Below, one piece after another: positions 1 through 10,978 of a stretch of DNA of 64,000 nt. A program made the position numbers and the translations under genes. The stretch covers positions 4,757,424 to 4,821,423 of the forward strand of contig CAJSYZ010000001.1 in assembly GCA_910574455.1 (NCBI GenBank), read 5' to 3'. Every line of letters starts with the position of its first letter. Position 1 is the first letter of the stretch. The notes below the pieces were generated by a model. The model saw only the letters and a program-made list of their open reading frames with translations. It was not told where the DNA came from and searched no databases. The DNA is from Trichaptum fuscoviolaceum (lineage: Eukaryota; Basidiomycota; Agaricomycetes; Hymenochaetales; Trichaptaceae).

Positions 1-486
1 AGTTGACATTCTTGTGCAGTGTTTCAAGTCGAGGCACGCTGACAGGTGCTATGAGTTTCGATGGTGAATCGAGTTGGCAAAGGTGCAAGTTGTAGTTGAA
101 GTTGGAGATGAGGGCGCCTATTCAAGGAAAATTTACGCCCACTTGCACTTGCTGGCACTGGCAGTGCCAGTGATTGGCAGCCTTCAAGTTAGGCTGACTC
201 GGAATGAGCCTGACTCAGACTCGGACTTGGACACTCGGATACTCAGGCTAGCTCTATTACTAGTACTATCACAGTGCTACTGGTACTAGTACTACTCACT
301 GGCACTTGCAGGCTCACTGGCAGGCTGGCGGCGGTGCCACTGAGTCACTGACAGCCTGAGGCTGTGGCTACTCAGGCTACCGGTACTACTACTAGTAGTA
401 CTACTAACTTCAAGTTGTTACTACGCGGGCGTCACCGCTGAGCGTGCCATTCAACTTTAAATTCAGCGTTCAATTTACTGGAACTA
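1..486. repeat. Palindromic-word intergenic repeat tract
   Basis: No gene is seen upstream of the Plavaka start. The DNA is built of short words that are their own or each other's reverse complements: ACTAGT and AGTACT runs (for example around 255-290 and 380-410), CTGGCAGTGCCAG near 154-172, AGGCTGA/TCAGCCT types, ACTCGGA/TCCGAGT types, and CAAGTTGAAGTT near 85-105. The same words recur in most other intergenic tracts of the window. Function unknown. Confidence 0.7.
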
Positions 487-1794
487 ATGCCGGTAACTCG
501 GCGAAGGCCCAAACCCGTTCATCTTACAGATATCTTCCCCCCGACTATTCGATGCACCTTCTCCTTCTGCAGCAGGAGGTTCAAGAATCAATCCGCAAGG
601 ACAAGACATGAATATTCAGCTCACCCGTCATCATTTGCAACAAGACCTGCTGCTTGTGGTTACGACTTGGATTCCTCACCCAAGCGACCCGCACGACCTT
701 CGACACCTCAAGCTCTTCCCGGCTCTCCTGAACTTCCAACAGACTTGGAGGGCCATCATGAAGATGAAAGTGGCTGCAACTCTTCAAGTTACGACTACGA
801 CATTTCTATACTCACACAGGATATCTCGATGCTTAGCATAGGCCGAGACGAGCTGCTTCAAGATTTAGACGGTCCTGATTGCCTGTCCCATGCTGACACT
901 GGAGATGACGAACTTGAAGACCAAGACCTATCTTCTGCTGATCTGGACTCCGACATTGGAGATTATGAAGAGAACAATGATAACTTAAAGGTGTATCACA
1001 GATATTTAAATGGTGCGCGCTAAGTATGATGTCCCCAGTTTACTTTAGCATTCTGACACCAAATATCGTGCAGCCACTCCATGCGATGAAGAAGGGAACT
1101 TCTTAGAAAAGGAAGAACCGCCCGTTTCACGGAACGAACCTGCGTCAAATGACTGGTTTCCCTATTCGTGCCGAGCAGATTTCGAGCTCGCAGATTTTCT
1201 CTATCGCGAAGAGCAAATGTCTGCTGGCAACATAACAAAGCTTCTCGGAATTATGAAGGCTTATCAACTAATTCAGTCCACGGAGAACGCAAAATCTATT
1301 AGATATCCCGAATTGGACGCGACAGATCCCAATGATGACTCAAGTCTGGATACAGCTGGTGCACTGCTCGATGGAGATGCACAAAATTTGTACAAGATCA
1401 TTGACACTACAAAAGTCGGTGATGTATCTTGGAAATCCTTCAGTAACTTCTACACTAACGACAATGGCCAAAAAGCGACAAACGAGAACATCGAGTCATG
1501 GAAGAGGAAAGAATATGATGTATGGTATCGGGATCCTTTGGAAGTAATCCGAAATTTGGTGGATAACCCGGCTTTAGAAGGCGAATTTGACTTTGTCCCG
1601 TTTCGTGAATTTCAGACAAAGGAGGACACCAATAATATCAATGACAAAGAACGAGTTTTCAGAAATTACATGTCCGGGAATTTTGCTTGGGAACAGGCTG
1701 TAAGTCATGACTCATTAACTCGCACAGATACTTATTATCCTTGACTTAGAACAAGATCTACGCAGAAGATAAAGCAGTCCATGGATCTATGTTC

Positions 1795-1802
1795 GTCCCG
1801 GT
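1795..1802. other. hAT target-site duplication, left copy
   Basis: GTCCCGGT, identical to 3513-3520. The pair fixes the element ends exactly. Confidence 0.9.
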
Positions 1803-3512
1803 TAGGGCATGACACGGGTGCACCTGCAGGTGTACCCGGACCCGTGAAGCGCAGGTACCTGCGCAAAAAAACTGATACCTGGATCCGACCCGGAACCGTG
1901 GGAAACGGATCCGGGTCTACCTGGACCCGTTACCTGCAGGTATCGCAGGTACCTGATAGGACCTGCAGGTAATTAACAGTAAGTAGAGTAGTAATAAGAT
2001 GAAAAAGTAAAATATCATACCATATATCCTGAAGGTGGTCAGCCTTGCATGGACCACGACCAATCAAAAGGCAAAGGTGCTGCGGCCGCAATCGCGGGAA
2101 TGCGTTCTGAGGCCGTGAGCGAGTTCACAAGCCCAGCAGACAAGCTGACCTAAGGAAGTGCAGCAGGAGTGGGTTTGGTCGTAGGTGCGCGGTCTTCAAT
2201 GCCTGCTCGGAGAATGGGATGGGAGAAGGGGACGCCTGGCGCGCATGTCCAACTCGGAGTTTCGACGACATTCTGCGCAATCACATTCGAAAAAAAACAG
2301 ACGAACATGAACACCCGACTTTAACACATGTATAATACTAGTAGGAGGTTGGTTGAACGTACCTTTCCACCTTGTACTGCCTGTTCCAAGCGTGACTCCA
2401 GCTTTCGCCTTATGAACGTGAGTTTTGCCATCTGAGATTCGAGCGAGTTTAGGGCTTCTTGAAGATGCGGTATTGAAGATGGCTGGGCTAATGCGCGCGT
2501 GCGTTCGCATTCGCGTTCACGCTCACATTCGGCACGCGAGCTTCCAGAATGTTGGCGTCCTGTTCTGGGCGACCTGGACGACGGCGGCGGGCGCTGAGGG
2601 ATTGCGATGGTGGAAGTTGGCTGACGACGCGCACTGCTTCTTGGGCGGCATCAAGAGTGCAGTCGATGGTGGGTGTTGCGGTTGCTGGATGAGCAGCACG
2701 TCGAGGACGGCAAGTAAAAAGAACACAGAGATTAGCACAAAATCAAAAAGAAGAAAAAGAAGATAGAACATACCTGTTCACCGATTCAACCTCTGCAGTA
2801 CGGAATTTCAATTCAATCTTCGCCGAGCTCGCGGTCCCCCCCTCTCTTGGTGTCAACCGCGCGGGCGAGCTTGAAGGACTTGCAGGCAGTCTCTAAGTGC
2901 AGAGTGACGGACGGGTGGGCGCTGATGATCGCGCAGTCAGCGTGGAGGCGGTCATCGGGCTCGAGGTCGTTATCGAAGTTGGCAGGGCATACAGATCAAG
3001 TATAATAAGGGGTTGCGACGGTGGAAGTTGGCTGACGATGCGTACCGCTTGTGGCACGGCTTCATGAGCGCAGACGACGGTGGGTGTTGCGGTTGCCGGA
3101 CGAGCAGCATGTCGAGGGCGACAAGCGGCTGCGGTCTCGCGGTCTCGCGAAGAGAGCGCGACGGGCGGGAAGGCGCTGACAAGCGCGCAGTTGGTGAGGA
3201 GGCGGTCATGGCGCACGATGTCGTCGTAGTAGGCGGCTTCGAGGATGGCGAAGAGGACGGCACATGTCGAGTAGAATGTAGAAAAGTAATGGTACATCGT
3301 TGCGTTCGTTGCACTCAAGATGAGTGCACGTGATTTACCGGGTACTACCTGCAGGTACCCGGCCAGGTACCTGGGCAAAAAAAATCCAAACCTGGATCCG
3401 CAGGTAAGCGTGGGAACCAGGTACCTGCGCACAGGTGCACCTGGAACCGCAGGTATTTGAGTGCAGGTACCTGCAGGTACCCACGGATGACCTGCACCCG
3501 TGTCATGCTCTA
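1803..3512. mobile_element. Non-autonomous hAT-like element inside Plavaka
   Basis: A 1,710-bp insertion. The left end starts TAGGGCATGACACGGGTGCA and the right end, read on the other strand, starts TAGAGCATGACACGGGTGCA, one mismatch in 20. Both ends are flanked by the 8-bp direct repeat GTCCCGGT (1795-1802 and 3513-3520). Short TIRs with an 8-bp target duplication are the hAT signature. Subterminal DNA is dense in GCAGGTACCTGC/ACCTGCAGGT words, as expected for transposase-binding subterminal repeats, and both ends share a block with GGTACCTG, a poly-A run and ACCTGGATCC. I see no hAT transposase (no BED finger or dimerisation domain), so it would need a helper element. Removing it rejoins the Plavaka reading frame. 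Confidence 0.88.
2602..3125 (+). repeat. Diverged direct repeat inside the hAT-like element
   Basis: About 110 bp at roughly 2602-2712 (containing GGTGGAAGTTGGCTGACGA and GGTGGGTGTTGCGGTTGC) recurs in the same orientation at about 3013-3123 with scattered substitutions. Most open frames in the element lie in this GC-rich repeat and look like composition effects rather than genes. Confidence 0.7.
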
Positions 3513-3520
3513 GTCCCGGT
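3513..3520. other. hAT target-site duplication, right copy
   Basis: GTCCCGGT, the second copy of the 8-bp host sequence, directly after the right TIR. The next bases continue the Plavaka ILGSDKT block in frame. Confidence 0.9.
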
Positions 3521-6283
3521 CATTTTAGGGAGCGATAAGACAACGGTTTCTGTTGGAACTGGCAATAATGAATACTATCCTTTGTATCTCTCGATTGGGA
3601 ATGTATCAAACAAGGCCCGGCGGTCCCAGAAACTGAATACAGTCCAGCTCATAGCATTTCTGGCAATACCAAAGAGTATGTGTTAATAGTGATCTATTCA
3701 ATTGACTTCTGATGCTTTGCAGCTGAGCGGCAATACGAAAAGTCAGATGACTTCCGGCACTTTCGACATCAGATCTTTCATTCGTCTATATCGAGGATCT
3801 TAATCTCGCTGAAATCCGCAATGATCATGAACACTCAGAAAACCATTCTCCGGTGCCCTGATGGTCACTTGCGTAGGTCGGTTTTCGGACTCGGCTCATA
3901 TATAGCCGATTATCCGGAACAGGTCAGCCTTTGCGCCATATGTACTGGATGGTGCTGCAAGTAAGTACTACCGCCCTCAGGCTTTCCTGAAATCAAGCTC
4001 TGTGGTGATGACTTACTTTCGACATTATAGATGCACAGCGCCTCACAAGGACCTCGATAATCCGGAATTTGTATCAATTCCTCGAACAAAAGAGCTGCAC
4101 GAACGATTGATAGAACAGGTAGACGCCAACAACATGAATAAAGCAACAATTCGGAAAGAGTACGGATTCCACCAGGACATTGTGGTACGTGCTTCAAATT
4201 ATTCATTGGATGCGTATATTGCAACTGATACGTTGCTCCGTAGCCTTTCACCAATGACATTCCACGCGCAGATATATGCGATCTCATATCTCCGGACCTG
4301 CTGCACCAAATCATCAAAGGCGTGTTCAAGGATCATCTTGTCGAGTGGATATGTCAGAGCTTGACCACGTCAGAGCTGGATATTGTGGATAAAAGGTGAT
4401 TTTTTTCGCAAGTTGTTTAATGTAAATACCATTGCTAACATCCGCGTAGAATCAGAGTTGCTGCTCCTTTTCCTGGACTTCGCAGATTCCCCGAAGGCCG
4501 AGGCTTCAAGCAATGGACAGGCAATGATTCTAAGGCACTTATGAAAGTATGTGACCTTTTTATCTTGTTCGAGGCAGTGGTTTGCTGATATTTGATGCAA
4601 TTTGCTTAGGTGTATCTTCCGGCTATCGTGGGCATTGCACACGATGATATGATTCGCACATTAAGTGCATTTCTAGACTTCTGTTACCTTGTGCGTCGGT
4701 ACACGATTACAGCCTCAACTCTTGATCAAATCAAAGCCTCTTTGGATCACTTTCACCGTTATCGGCAAATATTCATAGCTAAGGGCATCCGGGATAACTT
4801 TTCACTACCACGACAGCATGCTATGGTCCATTATCCAACATTGATCCCTCTGTTTGCTGCACCGAGCGGGCTGTGTTCATCGATTACAGAGAATAAACAT
4901 ATTTATGCGGTCAAAGAAACGTGGCGACGCTCGAACAGAAATGATCCCTTGGGCCAGATGATCACAGCAAACCAACGACTCAGCAAACTTATTGCATCGA
5001 GGTCAGACTTCAAACGGCGTGGAATGCTAGACGATACGCTATCCGAGGCTACGTGGAAAGTTTTGCGAGATGTTCTGCGGAAGAATATGTCAGAGCCGGA
5101 GGAGGATGATGCTGAGAGGATCCCGAATCAGAGGGAGCAGTTGCAGTGTATTGGTGTGGCAGGAGCAGCCAATGATACAGATGATTTCTTCGATGGCACT
5201 GTGGGTAATCAAGGGCACAACGAAATTGCTGACCTGGATGATTTCAGCACTTCATCAGTGGAAGGACTGCAAAGTAGTGTTGTTCTTCATGATGTGGAAA
5301 ATACAGAACATCGGTTTTGCTTAGGTGGTAGAAGTGATCCTTCGAGCTTGATGATAATGGCTTCGAAACAACGTCAGTAACACGAGCTTCAAATTGTGGC
5401 GCTGGATATCTGACTTATTCGTTGCTATCCTTACAGAGTCCAGTAAGCTGTACCCCAAACAGCTCAACGCTCTTGCGGCGATAAAAGGCCATCCGGAACT
5501 CCGACAGCTCCGACGACTCATCAAAATATACTTATTCTGCAAGTACGAAAGGTGCAACTTGAACGAATTAGGATACTATGACCTCGGAAGCGCTTCTGAA
5601 AGCCTGATAGCCGAACAACAGTTTGCACTGGACATGGGCAATGACATTGCCATCTTCCATTCAGCTACCGCGTATTTCGCCTACCGCGGCGAATCAATTC
5701 CTATAGAGCAAGCAATGAGGGAGGTGATCAGGTCCAATCCCTCTTGGCGCGGAAAACCACGACGTGATGTCGTTCTTGTCCAAGTTAGTTCTCGCAAAAA
5801 GGGGTTTGCAGGGATGCGAATTGCTCGGGTTATGCTTCTTTTCTCCTTCACCGCCAATGGAGAACGTCAGGAATGCGCCCTTGTCCATTTTTCAAGAACG
5901 TTGGAGACTCACCTGACAGAAAAACAAGAATGTGGATAGTCGAGCCAGAGTATGAGTCAGAGACCTCTACCGCGTGCCAGCGTAGTACTATTGGAAGTTG
6001 CCGTCAACCGCTGACTCGGACTCGCCGGAGTGACCTGAATGACACCTCCGACTCGGAGTCAGGCTACCCCCGTCACGGTGACTCAAAAACTCCAAAGTTA
6101 TCCGTGATAGCTCTAGGGAGTATCTTCCGTTTAGCTCACCTCCTTGGGGTTCCAGAGGGTGATGAATGTCCTCCGAAGTCATTGACACCTGAGGAGTCCC
6201 TGGACTTTTACAATAGATTCTATGTTAACCGATTTGCTGACATGCACATGCATGAAACATTGTACGAAAGTAGGCAACAATAA

Positions 6284-7054
6284 AGATAAACCCTCATTTA
6301 GCTCACAAAGTACCTTGAAACTTATGAAGTAAGGATATAACATTTAAATGTTCAGTGACGGATTATGGTACTAGCTATACTAGAATTGTAGTGTTACTAG
6401 TCGGTGCATCTTAGACTTCAAGTTCAAGTTGGATCATGTCGGATGCCACTGTCAGTGGCAGTGGTCAAAATTTCCCACTGCTGCAGTGCACTGGCAGCCT
6501 CAGGCTGAGTACTACTACTACTGGTACTAGTACTACTAGTATGAACATAGAAAACTTCAAGTAAAAAGTGTACAATAACATGGAACTTGCCAACAACTGG
6601 AAATGAACCAATAACCTGCCTCAGGCTGCTACTACTACTAGTACTACTTCAAGTTCTAATTTAACCATCTTGAAGTTGAAGTTCAAGTTGAACACAGACT
6701 ACTAGTAGTACTAGTCACGGTAGTACTATCAACTTGAAGCATATGCTATGAATAAATAAATAATTTTTTTGCAGTATATAGTAGTAATCAAGAAAACGAT
6801 GTCACATAGTTGCTACTAGTACTAACTACCAATAGTGCAGCATAGTGCGAGAGGAGCTTTAAGTTAAACTTGAAAAGGGAGTAAGCACTGGCATAGAATG
6901 AGTAGTACTAGTACAATCCGAGTCCTTGACTTTTGTCATAAACATAGTAAAACGAAATAAAAAATTTAACACGGCCACAACTTAAACTTGAATCGCGCGC
7001 TGGTGAACCCTAGAACACTTCGTGTCGGGGAATGGTCCAATATGCAACTGCCAG
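6284..7054. repeat. Palindromic-word intergenic tract
   Basis: No gene seen. The tract contains ACTAGT/AGTACT clusters at about 6365-6400, 6505-6540, 6635-6650 and 6700-6725, CACTGTCAGTGGCAGTGG near 6447, and AACTTGAAGTT/CTTCAAGTT words throughout. It separates the Plavaka end from the 3' end of the next minus-strand gene. Confidence 0.6.
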
Positions 7055-8879
7055 TTACATCGCCGAGCTCATATTGACATCCGAGTCGGTGTCCGTGATG
7101 GGATCCAATTTGTCGAGAAGAGCAAATAGGATTCCATAATCTGTTAAATAAAATGGACCATAATTACGAAGTAAATCGTCGACTGTCTTCAGGAGTAAAG
7201 AGTCAAAAATTTGCTCTGCCGGAATAAGGGCATGATCGATGTGTTCCATATCTTCGTGGAGAAATTCGGCGGCCCTGTCGAGTCTTTCCTTGTCTATATC
7301 TTTGCGATCAGCATCGTCAAATTGCCTAATGGCTCGAGTCACTTCGATAATGCCCAGCCTAGCAAAGTCCATCTCCCTGGAGAAGCGCTGCATTGCCCAT
7401 CATTCATGAGCAACAGATCCAGAAGCGAATCATCACAGAGGATGATTAAACATTTCCTGATCCAGTTGAACCTGCGCAGAACAACCGAATAATTTCCGTA
7501 TTCGCGCTGGATTTGTCGATTATTCTCCAATGAGGACGTTCCACCATCAGCCGAGTCGACGCCAAGAATATCCATTGACTTCTGAATGAGTCGATGAAAG
7601 TCAGCTAGAGCAGCTTCTCCACCGGCACGTTCAAGTTCACGTTTCCATCGACGCCGAGCCTCTCGTGCTGTTCCGGATTGAAAGACAGTCGGAGTCGCCT
7701 GAGTCGCAGAACAATTGACTTCTGCTTCTGAGAGTTGACCAACGGGCGACTTTGGCAATTGTTCCGCACGGCATTTGTCTAGGAAGACGATCCAATCCTT
7801 GCACTCGTTATATGACCAAATAAGTAGGGGGAGAAAGAACTTGAGCGCAAGCCTTGGGTTTCGGGGCCTGCTTGTAGAGCCTTTAAGATTCACGCCCACG
7901 ACTGGCGTAAAGTGCTTCAATTGAGCAGAGAGTTCACGACGAACATTTTCCTCGAGCTTTGTGCCTTTGATGTCGATCCTTATGGCAGAAAAGACAGATT
8001 TTGTCTGTATCAATCGATTGCCGGCCTCCTCATCCTCAAATTTACGTTGCCAACGCACGATTGCATGGTGTGAATGATATCGGGCGACTAAGCAAGACAA
8101 GAAATTATCCCAGATGACGTCCCCAGTGAAAACATTGATGAGTTTCCCTGACGGGAAAAAGCCGGGAAGAACAGATATGAACGCCGTGGCGACAGCAAGT
8201 CTTGATTCCTCCACACGCTTGCGGATAAGCAGCTCAAGTGGCTCCTCGGGCTATAGCGCATTACCATAAGAACAAGCGGTTAGAGACGTGCATTCAAGCT
8301 TTTGATTTAATTTGCAGCTTACCGTATAACGCATCAGGATAGCTAGTTCTTCACCTAGCTTGAAGATCATGTCCGTGTACTGGTATGTACTGATCCGAAA
8401 CTGGTCTAGCATCACAGCCGTCTTCCTCTGCAGAGCCTGTGCTTCCCTAACCCGGTTACTGATATACTGATTTGACGTATCAAAGTACCTCCCCAGCCGA
8501 TCAGCCAGAACAAGTGTTTCCTTGAAATCGTTCGACGAAAACCCGAAGCGATTTGCATGCTCTAGCTTGGACTCTAAGCTTTTGGTGATTGACTGGACCA
8601 CCGTGCTATCGATATATGCTCCCGAGCGATAACCAAAGGGTAGGTCCTCTGACAAGTCATTGAAGATAAGCCAAACCACACACTGAAATATAGATAATAT
8701 GTGGTCCTACCGAACTTAACCTCTACAGGATTTGTATACACTTCGTATTCGCTCTCGTCTTCGATGATCGCGGACTTTGAGCTGTGAGTGTTGAGACCAA
8801 AGCTGGATTCTGAACCGTCCTCGTCCTCGTCTGTGTCCAAGCAAGAGCTTGGAGTATCCCCGAGATCAGAACTTGACAT
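7055..8879 (-). CDS. Uncharacterised spliced protein with one frame break
   Basis: I do not recognise this family. The ATG at 8879 opens an acidic Ser/Asp/Glu-rich N-terminus (DTDEDEDGSESSFG). Two introns are supported by GT-AG and frame continuity: one near 8682-8727 and one near 8250-8320 (GTAAGC...CTATAG), joining a helical region with ESKLEHANRFGFSSNDFKET to the next block EEPLELLIRKRVEE. The long last exon is mostly helical and Arg/Lys/Glu-rich, with no transmembrane segment. Near 7395-7405 the frame must shift: one frame reaches LLLMNDGQ and then drifts to a stop at 7339, while the neighbouring frame opens there and runs 112 plausible residues to 7055, ending in an acidic tail. No intron fits that gap, so this is a real one-base lesion or an error in the sequence. 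Intergenic word repeats flank the gene on both sides. Confidence 0.6.
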
Positions 8880-10978
8880 TTTGGAGATTTGATAGTGACT
8901 GAACGAAGAGCCTGAGCTACTTCAAGTTGGCAGTGCAGTGAGTACTACTACTAGGAATACTAGTAGTAGTAGTAGTATGCCTGAGAGGAAAGTAATGGCA
9001 AGGGTTATTCAAACGGTGAGTGAAGTTGGAATGAAGGTCAAGTGTCGCCACCGTGGCATGCCACCGGCAGCCTGAGTAGTACTAGTAGTAGTAGGCTATT
9101 ACTAGTACTAGTAGTAGCCTGAGTGAGCCACTGGCAGTGAGTGCCAGTGAGCCTGAGGGGCAACTTCAAGTTATTACTAATACTACAGTAGTAGAAAACG
9201 GGCCGAGCTTCGCCGGCAAGTCCCTTACTCCGAGTCCGAGTCCCCCATTTGTCAACTTGAAGACGTTCGCACGGGAGGCAGATTTCCCTGAGCGTTATCA
9301 CGCAATTCCGGAACGCAGTGCCCTTCCTCCCAGAACTAGTAGCCTCACTGCCACTGGCACTGCAGTGGCAGCCTCAGGCTCAGGCTGAGCCTGAGTCACG
9401 GTATCACTGCCAGTGGCGCCACTGGATGAAGGATTTAGGACACCCGAAATTGAAACCCATAAGACCCCGCTTGGCACTCAGGCTGGCAAGCATTTAGGGA
9501 GGTTGAAGCCACCCGTCCACCGCCGGCCTTGAGCAGAAGTTCTGCCGGTCCATGGAGACCCGCGGTATAACTTACCTTTGAACTTGAAGGTAAGGTATCA
9601 GGGTGTACTTATGATATCTTACCTGATACTACTACTAGTACGGTAAGCAAGGCAGGCATTTAGGACGACTGTCCTAGACACGGACCATCTGGCAGACCCT
9701 TCCCCTCTGCTAGATCCTGGAAATTTAGGGCCCGGGCAAGACGGAGAGTTTGGCTCCGAGCCGTGCCATTTAGTACTAGTACTACATACTACTTGTAGGA
9801 CGAAAAAGCCGTTCTAAATCCTTAGTACGGGAAGCATAGCCTGAGTATGGTGGCTTCCGACTCAGCCTGAGCCGCAGGCTGCGTCACTACTCTAGTGGAT
9901 GCCTTCCCGTAAGAATTTAGGACGGCGGAGGCTGTCCTAAATCTTTGAAACTCCGTCAGGTACAGGTTTAGGACAGCCATCCTAAACCGTAAGCAACATC
10001 TAGGAGGGTCCTAAATTCCTTTCCGGTTGCCACGGTGAGGTCTGCCGGATTATTTTCATAGATAAAATTGCTTAAAATGGAAGCGGGTGCGTCACATAAT
10101 CTTCACTTCTACTAAATATGGTATGTGAGAACGCTGCTGTAATGTTTAGAGCCCTTCCTTGATCTCAGTAATTTAGGACGACCGACGTCGACCGGAAAGT
10201 TGGCTCCGTTCCCGGATAATATTCGGAAGAGGATTTAGGATAAGAATCGTCGTCCTAAATCCTTACGGGAAGGCATCCAGTACCATCATAATGATGATCA
10301 CGGTGCCTCCGCATCATCATGCCGTGAAACACAAACAAGTATAGTACTACTATAGTACTATCCGGCGAGGACTCGGACTCCGAAGCGAACTGCGGCGGCC
10401 GAGCTGTCAAGTTGCTGAGATCATCAACTTCAAATTCGACTAGTAAGTACTAGTAGTAGTAGTAGTAGTACTAGTAGTTACGGTAGTAGTACTACTCGCA
10501 GCGGGTGCACTCATGCTGTGGCACTGCCAGTGCCAGTGAGGCTGGGAAGTCCTACTACTAGTAGTAGTAGTATCACTGGCATAGTAGTACTAGCCTGAGT
10601 ACTTAAATTTAAATATAGTACTACTCTTCACGGCACTCCGTCAGCCTGAGTCACGGTGTGGCCTGCTGGCAGCGGTAGTATCCGACTTCCATCAACTTCT
10701 TCAAGTTCACGTTCCGACGGTGAATAGCTTTTAGTTGCCACTGGCAGCGGACCCCATCATGATCCCCCCACATCATCTTGAAGCCAGCAACTCAACGACT
10801 ATCCCTTCAGAATGTCTGTTGTCCCTCACGCTAACATGCCAGTGCTACCTGAGCCTCCCAAGCCAATCCAAATCAGCCTGCTACTGGGTCCAGATGATGC
10901 CAGACGAGCTGGTATGTAGTACATGTCTCAAAAACTAGTATTAGTAGTAATTTCAATTCTTTCACAAAAAGTCCAAAC
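8880..10978. repeat. Word-repeat and TTTAGGAC inverted-repeat region
   Basis: About 2.1 kb without a convincing gene. 8925-9400 and 10330-10720 are dominated by ACTAGT/AGTACT, CTGGCAGTG, CAGGCTGAG, ACTCGGA and CTTGAAG words. The middle, 9430-10280, carries many ATTTAGGAC/GTCCTAAAT copies in both orientations. Small open frames here (for example 9137-9388 and 10735-10938) are made of the repeat words and are not called as genes. Confidence 0.65.
9811..9923. repeat. Imperfect inverted repeat, TTTAGGAC family
   Basis: The left arm at 9811-9837 (CTAAATCCTTA...CGGGAAGCAT) is complementary to the right arm at 9899-9923 (ATGCCTTCCCGTAAG...TTTAGGAC), with a spacer of about 60 bp. A third copy of the arm lies at about 10248-10276 (CCTAAATCCTTACGGGAAGG). 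Shorter copies occur near 9433, 9658, 9936, 9966, 10010 and 10168. This looks like a decayed foldback or MITE family. Confidence 0.6.

Larger units (their letters stand above)
487..6283 (+). pseudogene. Plavaka (KDZ-type) DNA transposase, disrupted
   Basis: Transposase of a basidiomycete Plavaka element, which would cut and move its own DNA. An N-terminal C2H2-like finger (C-x4-C-x12-H-x4-H, residues about 23-46) is followed by acidic linker. Family blocks then appear in order across several short introns: the LADFLYREEQM block near 1185-1225, GDVSWKSF near 1420, VPVILGSDKTTVSVG split by the hAT-like insertion, YYPLYLSIGNV near 3580, PFTNDIPRADI near 4245, RFPEGRGFKQWTG near 4485, VYLPAIVGIAHDDMIRTLSA near 4610 and FLDFCYLVRRY near 4670, and a C-terminal FYNRFYVNRFAD near 6210. 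Lesions: the 1.7-kb insertion at 1803, a one-base frame change in a T run near 5885, and a stretch of host palindromic words at about 5957-6080 that is read in frame before the last conserved block. Introns near 1012-1071, 3677-3720, 3960-4030 and 4183-4241 are inferred from frame and GT-AG. The identification is firm; exon ends are approximate. Confidence 0.88.

Noticed and set aside
1..480. Spaced palindromic repeats as a CRISPR array
   Set aside because: Words are of mixed type with no regular spacers and the genome is eukaryotic.
2196..3432. Possible genes inside the hAT-like element
   Set aside because: Overlapping frames on both strands, low-complexity Arg/Thr/Ser text from a GC-rich direct repeat, and none resembling a transposase.
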